Source: JAVXGM01 sp036657395 (lineage in GTDB: Bacteria > Bacillota > Clostridia > Peptostreptococcales > Anaerovoracaceae). From it: a DNA stretch of 64,000 bases. Made by a program: the position numbers and the translations under genes. Shown here piece by piece: positions 8,812 to 16,673 of the stretch (position 1 is its first letter; each line of letters begins with the position of its first letter). Location: the NCBI GenBank assembly GCA_036657395.1, contig JAVXGM010000008.1, forward strand, positions 1-64,000. Direction: 5' to 3'. The notes beneath the pieces were generated by a model. That model ran no database searches. It was not told where the DNA came from and saw nothing but the letters and a program-made list of their open reading frames with translations.

Positions 8812-8851
8812 AAAGGCACTATTTATTCACTCATGAATAAATAGTGCCTTT
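8812..8851. terminator. 18-bp perfect inverted repeat, probable terminator
   Basis: Perfect arms 8812-8829 and 8834-8851 with a 4-nt loop CTCA. There is no long T run after it, so termination is likely but not certain. It separates the MATE gene from the ureohydrolase promoter. Confidence 0.55.
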
Positions 8852-8901
8852 GAGATTTGCAAAGAGTTTATGGAAAGCCAGTTATTCCAACGTTTTACCT
8901 T

Positions 8902-8931
8902 TTGGCATAAAAATTGCGTAGTAATTATAGT
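8902..8931 (+). promoter_or_regulatory. Promoter of the ureohydrolase gene
   Basis: TTGGCA 8902-8907, 18-nt spacer, TATAGT 8926-8931; each hexamer matches the SigA consensus at five of six positions. Confidence 0.65.
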
Positions 8932-8965
8932 AAGTTAACATTTACAAACTATGGAGGTAAAAAAT

Positions 8966-9886
8966 ATGAAATATGAAGTACAAGACCATTTACATTATGC
9001 TGGGATTCCTAGTTGGAATCATGCTCCTGTTACTCAGGACGTGGAGGACGCAGATATTGTGGTTATGGGCGTTCCTTTTGACAGTGGGGTTACATTTAGA
9101 CCAGGAGCACGTTTTGCACCTAGAACAGTTAGAGAGCAAAGTCTGATTGCTTGTTGCTTTAAGTACCCATGGGATTATAAACTGTCAGATCAGGCAAAGA
9201 TTGTAGACTACGGTGATGTTGGCTACTGGGTAGGAGCAAAGGCTACAGAGTTTATGGTAGAGGATTCATATAAGCACGCTAAGAAAATATTAGATGCTGG
9301 ATGTCGACTGATGACTATCGGTGGAGATCACACTATTCCATATGGTCCGGTACGTGCAGCAAGTGAAAAGTTCGGAAAGTTAGCACTTATACATTTCGAT
9401 TCACATCAGGATAGTACTCGTAGCGAAGAAAACGAAGATGGAAGCAGAAACTTATCACATGCAAACTTTGCATACGACTTACAGGAAGAGGGATGTATTG
9501 ATCCTAAACATTCGGCGCAGGTATATATCCGAACGGAAATGACAGAATGTGGATACAATGTATTTCATTCCATGGATGCAATCAGTATGGCACCTGAGGA
9601 TTTAGCTAGCAAAATCAAAGAAGTCGTAGGGGATATGCCAGTGTATTTGACATTCGATATTGATGCCTTGGATCCTGCAGCGGCTCCAGGAACTGGAACT
9701 CCTGTCATTGGGGGACCATCATCTGATCACGTGAGAAAGGTACTTCTTAATCTTAAAGGGATTAATGTAGTAGCGGCAGACATGGTAGAAGTGTTGCCGG
9801 ATAAAGATCCAAGTAACATTACCTCTATTGCAGGTGCAACAATAACACAGGACATCATGTACTTAATGAATGAAAGTAAAAAATAG
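8966..9886 (+). CDS. speB: Ureohydrolase, agmatinase-like
   Basis: A 306-residue member of the arginase/agmatinase family, hydrolysing a guanidino group to urea and an amine; with agmatine the product would be putrescine. The di-manganese ligands are all present: His122 in GGDHT, Asp145/His147/Asp149 in HFDSHQD, and Asp231/Asp233 in TFDIDALDP. The start at 8966 follows GGAGGT at 8953-8958; an ATG at 8951 is part of that site. Two motifs differ from typical agmatinases: Ser replaces Ala in HFDAH, and the substrate loop reads LSHANFAYDL where SHGT is usual. The true substrate (agmatine, guanidinobutyrate, guanidine derivative) is therefore open. The downstream permease and SucD-like enzyme suggest a catabolic role. 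Confidence 0.8.
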   Translation: MKYEVQDHLHYAGIPSWNHAPVTQDVEDADIVVMGVPFDSGVTFRPGARFAPRTVREQSLIACCFKYPWDYKLSDQAKIVDYGDVGYWVGAKATEFMVEDSYKHAKKILDAGCRLMTIGGDHTIPYGPVRAASEKFGKLALIHFDSHQDSTRSEENEDGSRNLSHANFAYDLQEEGCIDPKHSAQVYIRTEMTECGYNVFHSMDAISMAPEDLASKIKEVVGDMPVYLTFDIDALDPAAAPGTGTPVIGGPSSDHVRKVLLNLKGINVVAADMVEVLPDKDPSNITSIAGATITQDIMYLMNESKK

Positions 9887-9919
9887 ACCTTATTTGAAAA
9901 GCTAGAAATATAAGGATTG

Positions 9920-9954
9920 CAGGAGATCAGCGGAGAAAGCGGATCTCCTGTTTT
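9920..9954 (+). terminator. Terminator of the ureohydrolase gene
   Basis: CAGGAGATC (9920-9928) pairs with GATCTCCTG (9942-9950), followed by TTTT. Confidence 0.85.
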
Positions 9955-10222
9955 AGTATATAAGCTGTGTCAAATTCCCAAAATCCTTTCCTATGCTAAA
10001 ACCATTTTTATAAATGGGAAAATCATTGCAGTGGTTGGAAGGTATTATAATTTGGATAATATCTATTATGAGCCAGTTAACAAAAGGACAAATTAGTAAG
10101 TTGTGAATAAAAAGGAAAACATAGTTTGAAACCATGTAAATAATAGGGTATAGTCCCATTTCAACAGGTATTGTCAAGACAGCTAAACAATTAGGGTGAG
10201 TGATTATACAACAAGTTAATGA
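9955..10222. other. AT-rich leader region without a convincing gene
   Basis: Between the ureohydrolase terminator and the permease promoter lie about 270 bases with no plausible gene on either strand. A 74-codon minus-strand open frame (9953-10177) lacks a ribosome site. I see no pattern of a guanidine, lysine or other known riboswitch. Confidence 0.5.
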
Positions 10223-10251
10223 TTGAAAAAATTCTGAATATATTATACAAT
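10223..10251 (+). promoter_or_regulatory. Promoter of the PUT-like permease gene
   Basis: TTGAAA 10223-10228, 17-nt spacer, TACAAT 10246-10251, five of six matches in each hexamer. Confidence 0.65.
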
Positions 10252-10312
10252 TAAGAAGACATAATTAATATTTTATTAAATTATTTTGGTAATAAGAAAA
10301 GGAGGAAATGAC

Positions 10313-12025
10313 ATGAGTGAGAAGGGAAGACCTGTTGCTATTGATATGGGTGATCATGGATTAAAAAAGCATGATATTAAGGTTTCCACAGTAGTCTTTA
10401 TGATTTTTTGTCTGGTTGCTGCCGGTTGCTACGGGATCGAAGAAATGATTCCGGAGTGTGGCCCAGGACTAACAATCGTTATGCTATGTGTATTACCGTT
10501 CGTGTGGGGACTACCATTTGGGCTTGTAGCCTCAGAGCTAGGGTCAGTAAGACCTCAAGAAGGTGGCTATTACAAATGGGTTCAGGAAGCCTTTGGTGAA
10601 TTTTGGGGGTTCCAGGCAGGATGGTGGAGAACCATCTCAATCTATATTGATAACACATTATACGTTATACTTGCAGGTGGGTATGCTGCATCAGCATGGG
10701 GTTTATCTCCTATAGCTGAGTTTGGCGTTAAACTTCTTATGATATTAATATTTACATTTATTAATATTAGAGGTGTAAAAGATGTTGGCGTTGTAAGTAT
10801 GATCTTATCCTTATTAGTAATTTTAGCATTTACAATGGTAGCTATTTGCGGATTCCTTAACTGGGGTGGCGGCACAGATATTAGCTTCCAAATGACAGCA
10901 GAGCCAGCAGAAGGCATTTCAGATTGGTTCTTCTACATAGCTGGAGGAATTTCAATTGGTATGTGGATGTATTCTGGGTATGAATCTATGTCAACAATTG
11001 CTGGAGAGGTTTTAAATCCGCAAGTAATTCCTAAGGGAACACTTATTACGATTCCACTTATCATGGCAGTGTACATTATTCCTACGGTTGCTGGTCTAGG
11101 ATCTTTAGGAGACTGGACGAATTGGGGAACTGATGCAGGGTCAGTAGGTTATGCAGAAGTTGTTACCCATTTCTGGGGGCCGGCTCTAGGCGGTATATTC
11201 GTCGTTGTGGCCATACTGGCGCAATGTTCCATTTATAACACGTATATTGCATCCGGCTCGAGAGGATTTTTCTCTCTGGCTGATGACAATTTATCACCAA
11301 AATTTTTAGTTAAATGTGATAAAAAGCATGGAGTTCCATATGTTGCAGTACTTTCAGTTTCTGTTGCAAATATTATACTTTGTATGCTTCCATTTGGCGT
11401 AATCATCGTAATTGATGTATGCTTATTAGTAGCATCATACATATTGGTTTACTTATCAGCTATGGTTTTGAGAAAGAGAATTCCAAAGGAAGAATACAAA
11501 TTCAAAATTCCTGGAGGTTATAAATTCCTTTGTCTATTATGTATCGTTCCAATATGTGTTGCAATCTTCGCATTCTTCATTAACGGTTCAGACTACTTTA
11601 TAGGTGGAATGATCGGATTGCTCAGCGGACCTGTTTTATACTTCATATGGAGGAAAAAATATGGTGGCCTCAGCGCAAAGGATCCTGTAAGATATCCAAA
11701 GAACAAAAAAACCGGTTTGGCTAGTGGAGACACTAAGAAAATGGCATTTTTATTCTTATTAATGACAATCATGAATGGGATCGCATGTGTATTCATGCCT
11801 TGGTATGAAGCTTGGGGAACTGATGATGGATGGGAGTCGGCAGACTACTTTGATGGTATGTTTGCAAACAGCGATGTTACCTCCATTGTAGGTACGATTC
11901 AAACCATACTTTACATTATCACGGCAGTTACGGCAGTGCTTACTATTGTCTGCTTCATCATTTCTAAAAAGGTAGAAACAGAGAAGGTTTCTAAGGAAGC
12001 GGAACCATTGGAAGAAGCAAAATAA
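10313..12025 (+). CDS. PUT-like APC permease with a C-terminal extension
   Basis: A 570-residue transporter. ATG 10313 follows AAAAGGAGGAAATG; ATG 10286 is upstream of that site and rejected. The N-terminal block GCYGIEEMIPECGPG, PFVWGLPFGLVASEL, QEGGYYKW, EFWGFQAGWW and IDNTLY closely follows the signature of plant and protozoan polyamine uptake transporters. About 12 TM helices are followed by a roughly 100-residue extension with two more hydrophobic segments around a hydrophilic loop (PWYEAWGTDDGWESADY). Placement after an agmatinase-like gene makes a polyamine, agmatine or guanidino compound the likely substrate; this is inference. The extension is not part of the standard APC fold. Confidence 0.82.
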   Translation: MSEKGRPVAIDMGDHGLKKHDIKVSTVVFMIFCLVAAGCYGIEEMIPECGPGLTIVMLCVLPFVWGLPFGLVASELGSVRPQEGGYYKWVQEAFGEFWGFQAGWWRTISIYIDNTLYVILAGGYAASAWGLSPIAEFGVKLLMILIFTFINIRGVKDVGVVSMILSLLVILAFTMVAICGFLNWGGGTDISFQMTAEPAEGISDWFFYIAGGISIGMWMYSGYESMSTIAGEVLNPQVIPKGTLITIPLIMAVYIIPTVAGLGSLGDWTNWGTDAGSVGYAEVVTHFWGPALGGIFVVVAILAQCSIYNTYIASGSRGFFSLADDNLSPKFLVKCDKKHGVPYVAVLSVSVANIILCMLPFGVIIVIDVCLLVASYILVYLSAMVLRKRIPKEEYKFKIPGGYKFLCLLCIVPICVAIFAFFINGSDYFIGGMIGLLSGPVLYFIWRKKYGGLSAKDPVRYPKNKKTGLASGDTKKMAFLFLLMTIMNGIACVFMPWYEAWGTDDGWESADYFDGMFANSDVTSIVGTIQTILYIITAVTAVLTIVCFIISKKVETEKVSKEAEPLEEAK

Positions 12026-12040
12026 ACAAATGAACATTAA

Positions 12041-12095
12041 AAGAAGGATTGCAGATGCACCTACAGAAAATTGTGCGCCTGCATCCTTCTTTTTT
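12041..12095 (+). terminator. Terminator of the permease gene
   Basis: AAGAAGGAT (12041-12049) pairs with ATCCTTCTT (12083-12091). The stem extends inward through TGCAG/CTGCA with one bulge, and a T run follows. Confidence 0.85.
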
Positions 12096-12130
12096 ATGCA
12101 TAAAGTAAATTAGGATGACAATCACATACA

Positions 12131-12160
12131 TTGACAACAGTCAGGTAAGGAGACTATAAT
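12131..12160 (+). promoter_or_regulatory. Near-perfect promoter of the SucD-like gene
   Basis: TTGACA 12131-12136, an 18-nt spacer and TATAAT 12155-12160; both hexamers are exact. Confidence 0.85.
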
Positions 12161-12175
12161 TAAAGTAATTATAGT
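12153..12175. promoter_or_regulatory. Palindromic operator candidate over the -10 element
   Basis: ACTATAATTA (12153-12162) and TAATTATAGT (12166-12175) are perfect 10-bp inverted arms around AAG. They cover the -10 hexamer and the expected start of transcription, the position of a repressor site. The cognate regulator is not identified. Confidence 0.6.
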
Positions 12176-12212
12176 TAATAAATATAGTGAACAATAAAGG
12201 AGATATGGAAAA

Positions 12213-13589
12213 ATGGATGAAAAAGCAATGAGTCTAGAGTATATAGGCGGATTTATAAAAAGAGCAAAAAAGGCGCAGGAACAATTTGAAAAAATGACTC
12301 AAGAGCAGGTAGACTTAGCAGCCAAGACAGTGGGAAAAATCGTATATGACAATGCAGAATTCCTAGCAGAAATCGCAGTAGAAGAAACAGGAATGGGCAA
12401 TGTTCCTGATAAGATTGCAAAGAATAAACAAAAATCTAAGATCATCTGGAACAATTTAAAAGGCAAAAAATCCCGAGGTATTTTAGATACAGATGACAAA
12501 ACAGGCATTACAAGAGTTGCAAAACCAGTAGGAGTTGTAGCAGCGATAACTCCTTGCACAAATCCAATTGTAACCCCAATGAGCAATGCTATGTTTGCAC
12601 TTAAATGTGGAAATGCAATTATTATAACGCCCCATCACAAGGCAATCAAATGCAGCACAAAAACTGTAGATATGATTAACCAGGAGTTAAATAAGCTAGG
12701 GTTCCCACAAAACCTAATCCAGATTCTTGATCAACATTCTAGAGAAAACACAAGAAACCTTATTTCATCAGCGGATGTAGTAGTTGCAACTGGTGGAGCA
12801 GGAATGGTAGGGGCAGCTTACAGCTCAGGCAGGCCAGCACTTGGAGTAGGGGCAGGAAATGTTCAGTGCATCATAGACCAAGGAGTTGACTATAAAGCAG
12901 CTGTACCAAAAATCATAGCAGGAAGAACCTTTGACTATGGAATCATCTGTTCAGGTGAACAATCAGTGATATGCCCTGAAAAGGATTTTGATATAATTAT
13001 GGATGAGTTCCAGGCAAATGGTGGATACATTGTAAGAGAGCCTAAGGAAATAGAGAAAATCAGAAGAGCATTATTTGAAGATGGTAAGCCAAATCGCCAT
13101 TCTGTAGGTCAATCACCAGAGAAAATCGCAGAGCTAGCAGGAATTAAGCTTCCAAAAGGAACAAAGATTATTGTTGTAGCAGCAGAAGGCACAGGTGATA
13201 AGGATCTTTTAGGTAAAGAAAAAATGGCACCAGTAATTTCAGCGTATAAATATAAGGAATTTGAAGATGGCGTTGAAATAGCAAGAGCGAACCTAGAGGC
13301 AGAAGGAAAAGGACATAGTGTTTCTATTCATTCGGATTTGGAAGACCATATCAAGTACGTTGGTAAGGAACTTTGCGTATCTAGATTTGTAGTTAACCAA
13401 ATCTGTGCAAGCAGTGCGGGGGGTAGCTTCTGGAACGGCCTTGCACCAACTAACACCCTTGGTTGTGGAACATGGGGACACAATAGCATATCAGAAAATT
13501 TGGATTACAAACATTTGATGAATGTATCTAGAATAGCCAGATACATGCCAGACAATTATGTTCCTTCAGACGAAGAACTTTGGAGCTAA
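12213..13589 (+). CDS. sucD: CoA-acylating aldehyde dehydrogenase, SucD-like
   Basis: A 458-residue NAD(P)-dependent acylating aldehyde dehydrogenase. The catalytic cysteine is about Cys246 in FDYGIICSGEQSVI. The start of the catalytic domain (VAKPVGVVAAITPCTNPIVTP), ADVVVATGGAGMVGAAYSSG, GVGAGN and the C-terminal LGCGTWGHNSISENLDY match from memory the succinate-semialdehyde dehydrogenase (SucD) of Clostridium kluyveri more closely than AdhE or EutE. SucD interconverts succinyl-CoA and succinate semialdehyde. The C-terminal alcohol-dehydrogenase domain of AdhE is absent. AGGAG at 12198-12202 fixes the start. Near the ureohydrolase it could serve GABA or putrescine breakdown, but other CoA-aldehyde pairs are possible. 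Confidence 0.82.
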   Translation: MDEKAMSLEYIGGFIKRAKKAQEQFEKMTQEQVDLAAKTVGKIVYDNAEFLAEIAVEETGMGNVPDKIAKNKQKSKIIWNNLKGKKSRGILDTDDKTGITRVAKPVGVVAAITPCTNPIVTPMSNAMFALKCGNAIIITPHHKAIKCSTKTVDMINQELNKLGFPQNLIQILDQHSRENTRNLISSADVVVATGGAGMVGAAYSSGRPALGVGAGNVQCIIDQGVDYKAAVPKIIAGRTFDYGIICSGEQSVICPEKDFDIIMDEFQANGGYIVREPKEIEKIRRALFEDGKPNRHSVGQSPEKIAELAGIKLPKGTKIIVVAAEGTGDKDLLGKEKMAPVISAYKYKEFEDGVEIARANLEAEGKGHSVSIHSDLEDHIKYVGKELCVSRFVVNQICASSAGGSFWNGLAPTNTLGCGTWGHNSISENLDYKHLMNVSRIARYMPDNYVPSDEELWS

Positions 13590-13660
13590 AAAAACCGTCT
13601 TCATGAACCGACCCCCAAAAGTTAGACCAAAAATCTAAGGATTGGGAGGTCGGTTTTTTC
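13588..13660 (+). terminator. Terminator built from an IS-end-like inverted repeat
   Basis: The left arm around 13607-13619 (AACCGACCCCCAA) pairs with 13642-13655 (TTGGGAGGTCGGTT), and a T run follows. Outer A and T runs (13588-13596, 13651-13659) can also pair. The segment from 13604, starting TGAACCGACCCCC and continuing AAAAGTTAGACC, resembles the terminal repeat of IS150-group (IS3-family) elements, and the right half (from TCTAA at about 13634) resembles its complement. No transposase reading frame remains between them. Confidence 0.65.
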
Positions 13661-13750
13661 TTTATTTTTGTAAAATATATTGACAAAATTTTAAGCAAGT
13701 GATATTGTTTCGATATCATAAAGATATAACAAAAATAGGAGGAAAAAGAG

Positions 13751-14755
13751 ATGAGCAAGCAATTTGAAAAAATGGAAATTAAAGAGAAGGTGCTTACCCC
13801 AATTAGCGGTATGCTAGTTCTCATATTACTTATTGTTGGTGTATTAGCAGCAACAGCAGCGATGGTGTACGGGGGAGTAGTAGGCATGAACCTTTATATT
13901 ATCCTAGGAGCGGTTTTGTTTGTATTTTGTTGCCTGTTGTTTTCAGGCCTTAAGATTATCAATCCAAATGAAGCCTTGGTTCTCACCTTGTTTGGTAAAT
14001 ATTATGGCACCATTAAAAGTCATGGGTTCTTCTTTCTAAATCCATTTGTTACAGGAAGAAATCCAGTGGCAGAAGGTCATGGGGCAGCAGAGGGGACATT
14101 AAAAGAAATCAACCAAAACGGAAAGAAGTCCACAAGTAAGGACAAGAAGCAAAGCCAAAGCAAGAAGGTTTCTACAAAGGTGATTACCTTTAATAATGGG
14201 ACGCAAAAAGTAAATGATGCTATGGGTAACCCTATTATTATCGGGGCTATCGTTGTATGGAGAGTAGATAATCCAACTAAAGCAGTCTTCAATGTAGACG
14301 ACTATTTCCAGTACTTATCCATCCAGTGCGACTCTACGATTAGAAGCATATCTAGACTTTACCCTTACGATATTATGCAAGACGATGATACAGAAGAGAA
14401 AACTCTGAGAGGAAGTAGCCAGGAGATCGCAGAAAGTATGACAATAAAGCTACAAGAAGGAGTGGAGAAGGCAGGTATTGAAGTACTAGAGGTTAGAATT
14501 ACACATCTTTCATATGCAGAGGAAATTGCAGCGGCAATGCTTCAAAGGCAACAAGCAGCGGCAATTGTTGCAGCAAGACAGACAATCGTCAGCGGAGCAG
14601 TGGGCATGGTTAAATCTGCCATAAATCAATTAAGCGAAGAAGATGTGCTGAATTTAGATGAAGAAAGAAAAGCTGCCATGGTGAGTAACCTACTGGTAAT
14701 ATTATGCGGAAACAAAGAGGCTCAGCCTATAGTCAACAGTGGAACTATCTATTAA
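13751..14755 (+). CDS. SPFH/Band-7 domain membrane protein
   Basis: A 334-residue protein: two N-terminal hydrophobic segments (about 20-70), an SPFH domain (about 75-265) with IINPNEALVLTLFGKYYGT and VDNYFQYL-type motifs, and a C-terminal AEEIAAAMLQRQQAAAIVAAR helix. The tail DEERKAAMVSNLLVILCG..QPIVNSG is a conserved ending in this subfamily. A Lys/Ser/Gln-rich insertion (about residues 110-140) interrupts the domain. SPFH proteins form oligomeric membrane microdomain scaffolds. The start at 13751 has AATAGGAGGAAAAAG upstream. The next gene begins 12 nt after the stop. Confidence 0.85.
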   Translation: MSKQFEKMEIKEKVLTPISGMLVLILLIVGVLAATAAMVYGGVVGMNLYIILGAVLFVFCCLLFSGLKIINPNEALVLTLFGKYYGTIKSHGFFFLNPFVTGRNPVAEGHGAAEGTLKEINQNGKKSTSKDKKQSQSKKVSTKVITFNNGTQKVNDAMGNPIIIGAIVVWRVDNPTKAVFNVDDYFQYLSIQCDSTIRSISRLYPYDIMQDDDTEEKTLRGSSQEIAESMTIKLQEGVEKAGIEVLEVRITHLSYAEEIAAAMLQRQQAAAIVAARQTIVSGAVGMVKSAINQLSEEDVLNLDEERKAAMVSNLLVILCGNKEAQPIVNSGTIY

Positions 14756-14767
14756 TAAAGGGGAGTT

Positions 14768-15019
14768 ATGAAAGAAGATATAGAGCTGAAAGAAGTTCAA
14801 CTAGAAAAAAAATTAAAAAAATTAGAAAAAATGGAAGTCGAGATCAAAGCCAGAGAGAAAAAGTTGCAAGAATCAGAAAAAAAGAAGAAACAAATCCTTC
14901 TACGAATTGCTCCCTCTCTTTGGACTGATATTGCACGCTGGGCAGAAGACGATTTTCGTTCAATAAATGGGCAAATTGAGTATCTTCTCGCAGAATGTGT
15001 GAAAAAACGAAATAAATAG
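14768..15019 (+). CDS. Coiled-coil plus ribbon-helix-helix (Arc-like) protein
   Basis: An 83-residue protein. Residues 1-43 are a highly charged heptad-like coiled coil. Residues 44-80 (KQILLRIAPSLWTDIARWAE, then DDFRSINGQIEYLL) fit a ribbon-helix-helix fold, in which the QILLRI strand would pair in a dimer and contact DNA. It is preceded by AAAGGGGAG and is certainly co-transcribed with the SPFH gene. RHH partners next to this SPFH subfamily are, as I recall, common in Firmicutes. Its target is unknown: it could autoregulate the pair, or use the coiled coil to contact the SPFH assembly. Confidence 0.75.
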   Translation: MKEDIELKEVQLEKKLKKLEKMEVEIKAREKKLQESEKKKKQILLRIAPSLWTDIARWAEDDFRSINGQIEYLLAECVKKRNK

Positions 15020-15029
15020 GAGTCAGCTG

Positions 15030-16673
15030 CTATTTAGTAAACAAGCTTTTAAGCCGAGTCCAGAAAGTATCTTTTGTAGATGATTTTTCTGGCTGGGCTT
15101 TTTTCTCTATTTTAGCTATCTTTTCTGTCTCCATGACAAACTGTACTGAAGCTACATGTTTGTTTTCTGCGGACAAAAATGAGACGGGTTTAAAATCACC
15201 ATTTCCAGTAAATTCCTTTAAAGCTTTATCTATTTGATCTGGAATTTTTGATACCTCTTTATCAAGAGTATTTGTGCCTTTTGCCAACTTTTCAGCCCCA
15301 GCTGACAGCTGATTGACACCTTTTGAAAGATTGTTAATACCTGAATTCAAAGAAGCATAATTTTGTGCTATATCGTCTACGCCACCAGTATATGAAGCAA
15401 GGCCACTGTGGAATTCGCTGTAATTATCAGTTAGGGCGGTTATGCCAGCCTGAAGCTGAGTTACAGCTTCAGTTAAACTAGGCAAGGCAGATTCAACGCC
15501 GGTAAAGGCAGTAGCCACCTGGTTGTAAGTTCCCTTTGCTGTTTGGGCTGCCTGATAGTTTGCCACTAAAGCCTGAACCGTAGGATCTCCAGGATTTGCC
15601 GCCATGAGGGCACCAATATCGGCTTCCGACAGTGATGGATTTGGGATATTGTCAATTGCTTTCTTCAAAGCCTTATTCCCCTGAGAAAATCCTTGGGATA
15701 GTTTATCAATATCTCCACTGTCAAAAGAGGTGAGAGATTTCTCCATTTTCTTTAAACCATCTAACATTTCTAAAGAGCCACTCTTAAGGTTAGAGGAGTT
15801 ACTACTAAGTTGACTTAGACCTTCCCTGTAGGAAGCCGAACCGTTAGCCAGCTTGTCAGCCCCAAAGCTTAACTTGCCAGAACCAGCACTTAGCTCATTG
15901 GTGCCTTTAGAAAGTTGTGAAACTGCTCCCGACAATGAAGAAAGGCCTTTGGTCATTTTATCAAGCTGCTTCATATCCATATTTGATGTAAAAGGAACAC
16001 CAGACAAAGTAATGGGAACCAAATGAAGGTTGGTCACCTGGCCGCTTACCTTTAAAACCTCTTCTTTTCCAGGCATTGTAGTAAATGTAATAATCTTGTT
16101 AGCACCGCCATTGGAAGAAGTACCACCGTTAGATTTTATGTTTTTCCAAGTTCCGGTATCTAAGGTTACATCCGTCTGAACAAGGTAATTTTTAAAGAAG
16201 GTAGGGTTTACATTCATATTTTTGTTTATACTAATAGCAATCTGAAGATGACCAGTTGCACCAGGAAGATCAGATATTTTTATTAATTTACCATTTAGCT
16301 TATATGAAATATTAATGTTCCATGGAGATAGAGGTTGGCTTAAATTTCCCTGATAATAAAACCGTCCCTTGTCCGCAGTGGTGGTTACCGTATCTTTATC
16401 ATAGGAGAGCTTGTTGGTATTTGTAAGGTTTTCCACACTAGTAAATAAGCCATGGTCTTTTACTGTTCCCTTCTTGGAAACGTTTAATATATTTACAGCA
16501 TAACCACTGGTTGGAACACCAGCACTGCTAAGATCAATGTAAATAACCTCTTCTTTTGATTTGATCTTTCCCTCACCAGAAGTGGTGGCCGCCACCCCTG
16601 TAATGGTAGTCGAGAAAATCAAAGCGGATATAAGTGTGATTGAAATCAACAGGTGCATAATTTTTCTGTTCAT
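15030..16673 (-). CDS. Exported coiled protein, partner of the MMPL transporter
   Basis: A 547-residue protein with an N-terminal signal peptide (hydrophobic about 5-28, then GVAA). An N-terminal beta-rich part (about 35-235) is followed by a long region of repeats of the form LSxGxxxLxxGxxxL (about 240-480), as in YhgE/Pip-like and MMPL-associated proteins. The C-terminus (about 525-547) is basic. Its start overlaps the stop of the MMPL gene by four bases, so the two are coupled. It probably acts outside the membrane as a periplasm-like adaptor or wall-spanning tether for the exporter. No enzymatic motif is seen. Confidence 0.7.
   Translation of the reverse strand: MNRKIMHLLISITLISALIFSTTITGVAATTSGEGKIKSKEEVIYIDLSSAGVPTSGYAVNILNVSKKGTVKDHGLFTSVENLTNTNKLSYDKDTVTTTADKGRFYYQGNLSQPLSPWNINISYKLNGKLIKISDLPGATGHLQIAISINKNMNVNPTFFKNYLVQTDVTLDTGTWKNIKSNGGTSSNGGANKIITFTTMPGKEEVLKVSGQVTNLHLVPITLSGVPFTSNMDMKQLDKMTKGLSSLSGAVSQLSKGTNELSAGSGKLSFGADKLANGSASYREGLSQLSSNSSNLKSGSLEMLDGLKKMEKSLTSFDSGDIDKLSQGFSQGNKALKKAIDNIPNPSLSEADIGALMAANPGDPTVQALVANYQAAQTAKGTYNQVATAFTGVESALPSLTEAVTQLQAGITALTDNYSEFHSGLASYTGGVDDIAQNYASLNSGINNLSKGVNQLSAGAEKLAKGTNTLDKEVSKIPDQIDKALKEFTGNGDFKPVSFLSAENKHVASVQFVMETEKIAKIEKKAQPEKSSTKDTFWTRLKSLFTK

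Noticed and set aside
9953..10177. 74-codon minus-strand frame between the ureohydrolase and permease genes
   Set aside because: No ribosome site, no recognisable residues; overlaps a terminator.
9955..10312. Possible riboswitch (guanidine, lysine or other) before the permease
   Set aside because: None of the conserved cores I know for these classes can be seen; a normal SigA promoter lies near the gene.
14704..14928. 74-codon plus-strand frame overlapping the end of the SPFH gene
   Set aside because: It is an alternative frame of the SPFH and RHH genes, basic and without a ribosome site.
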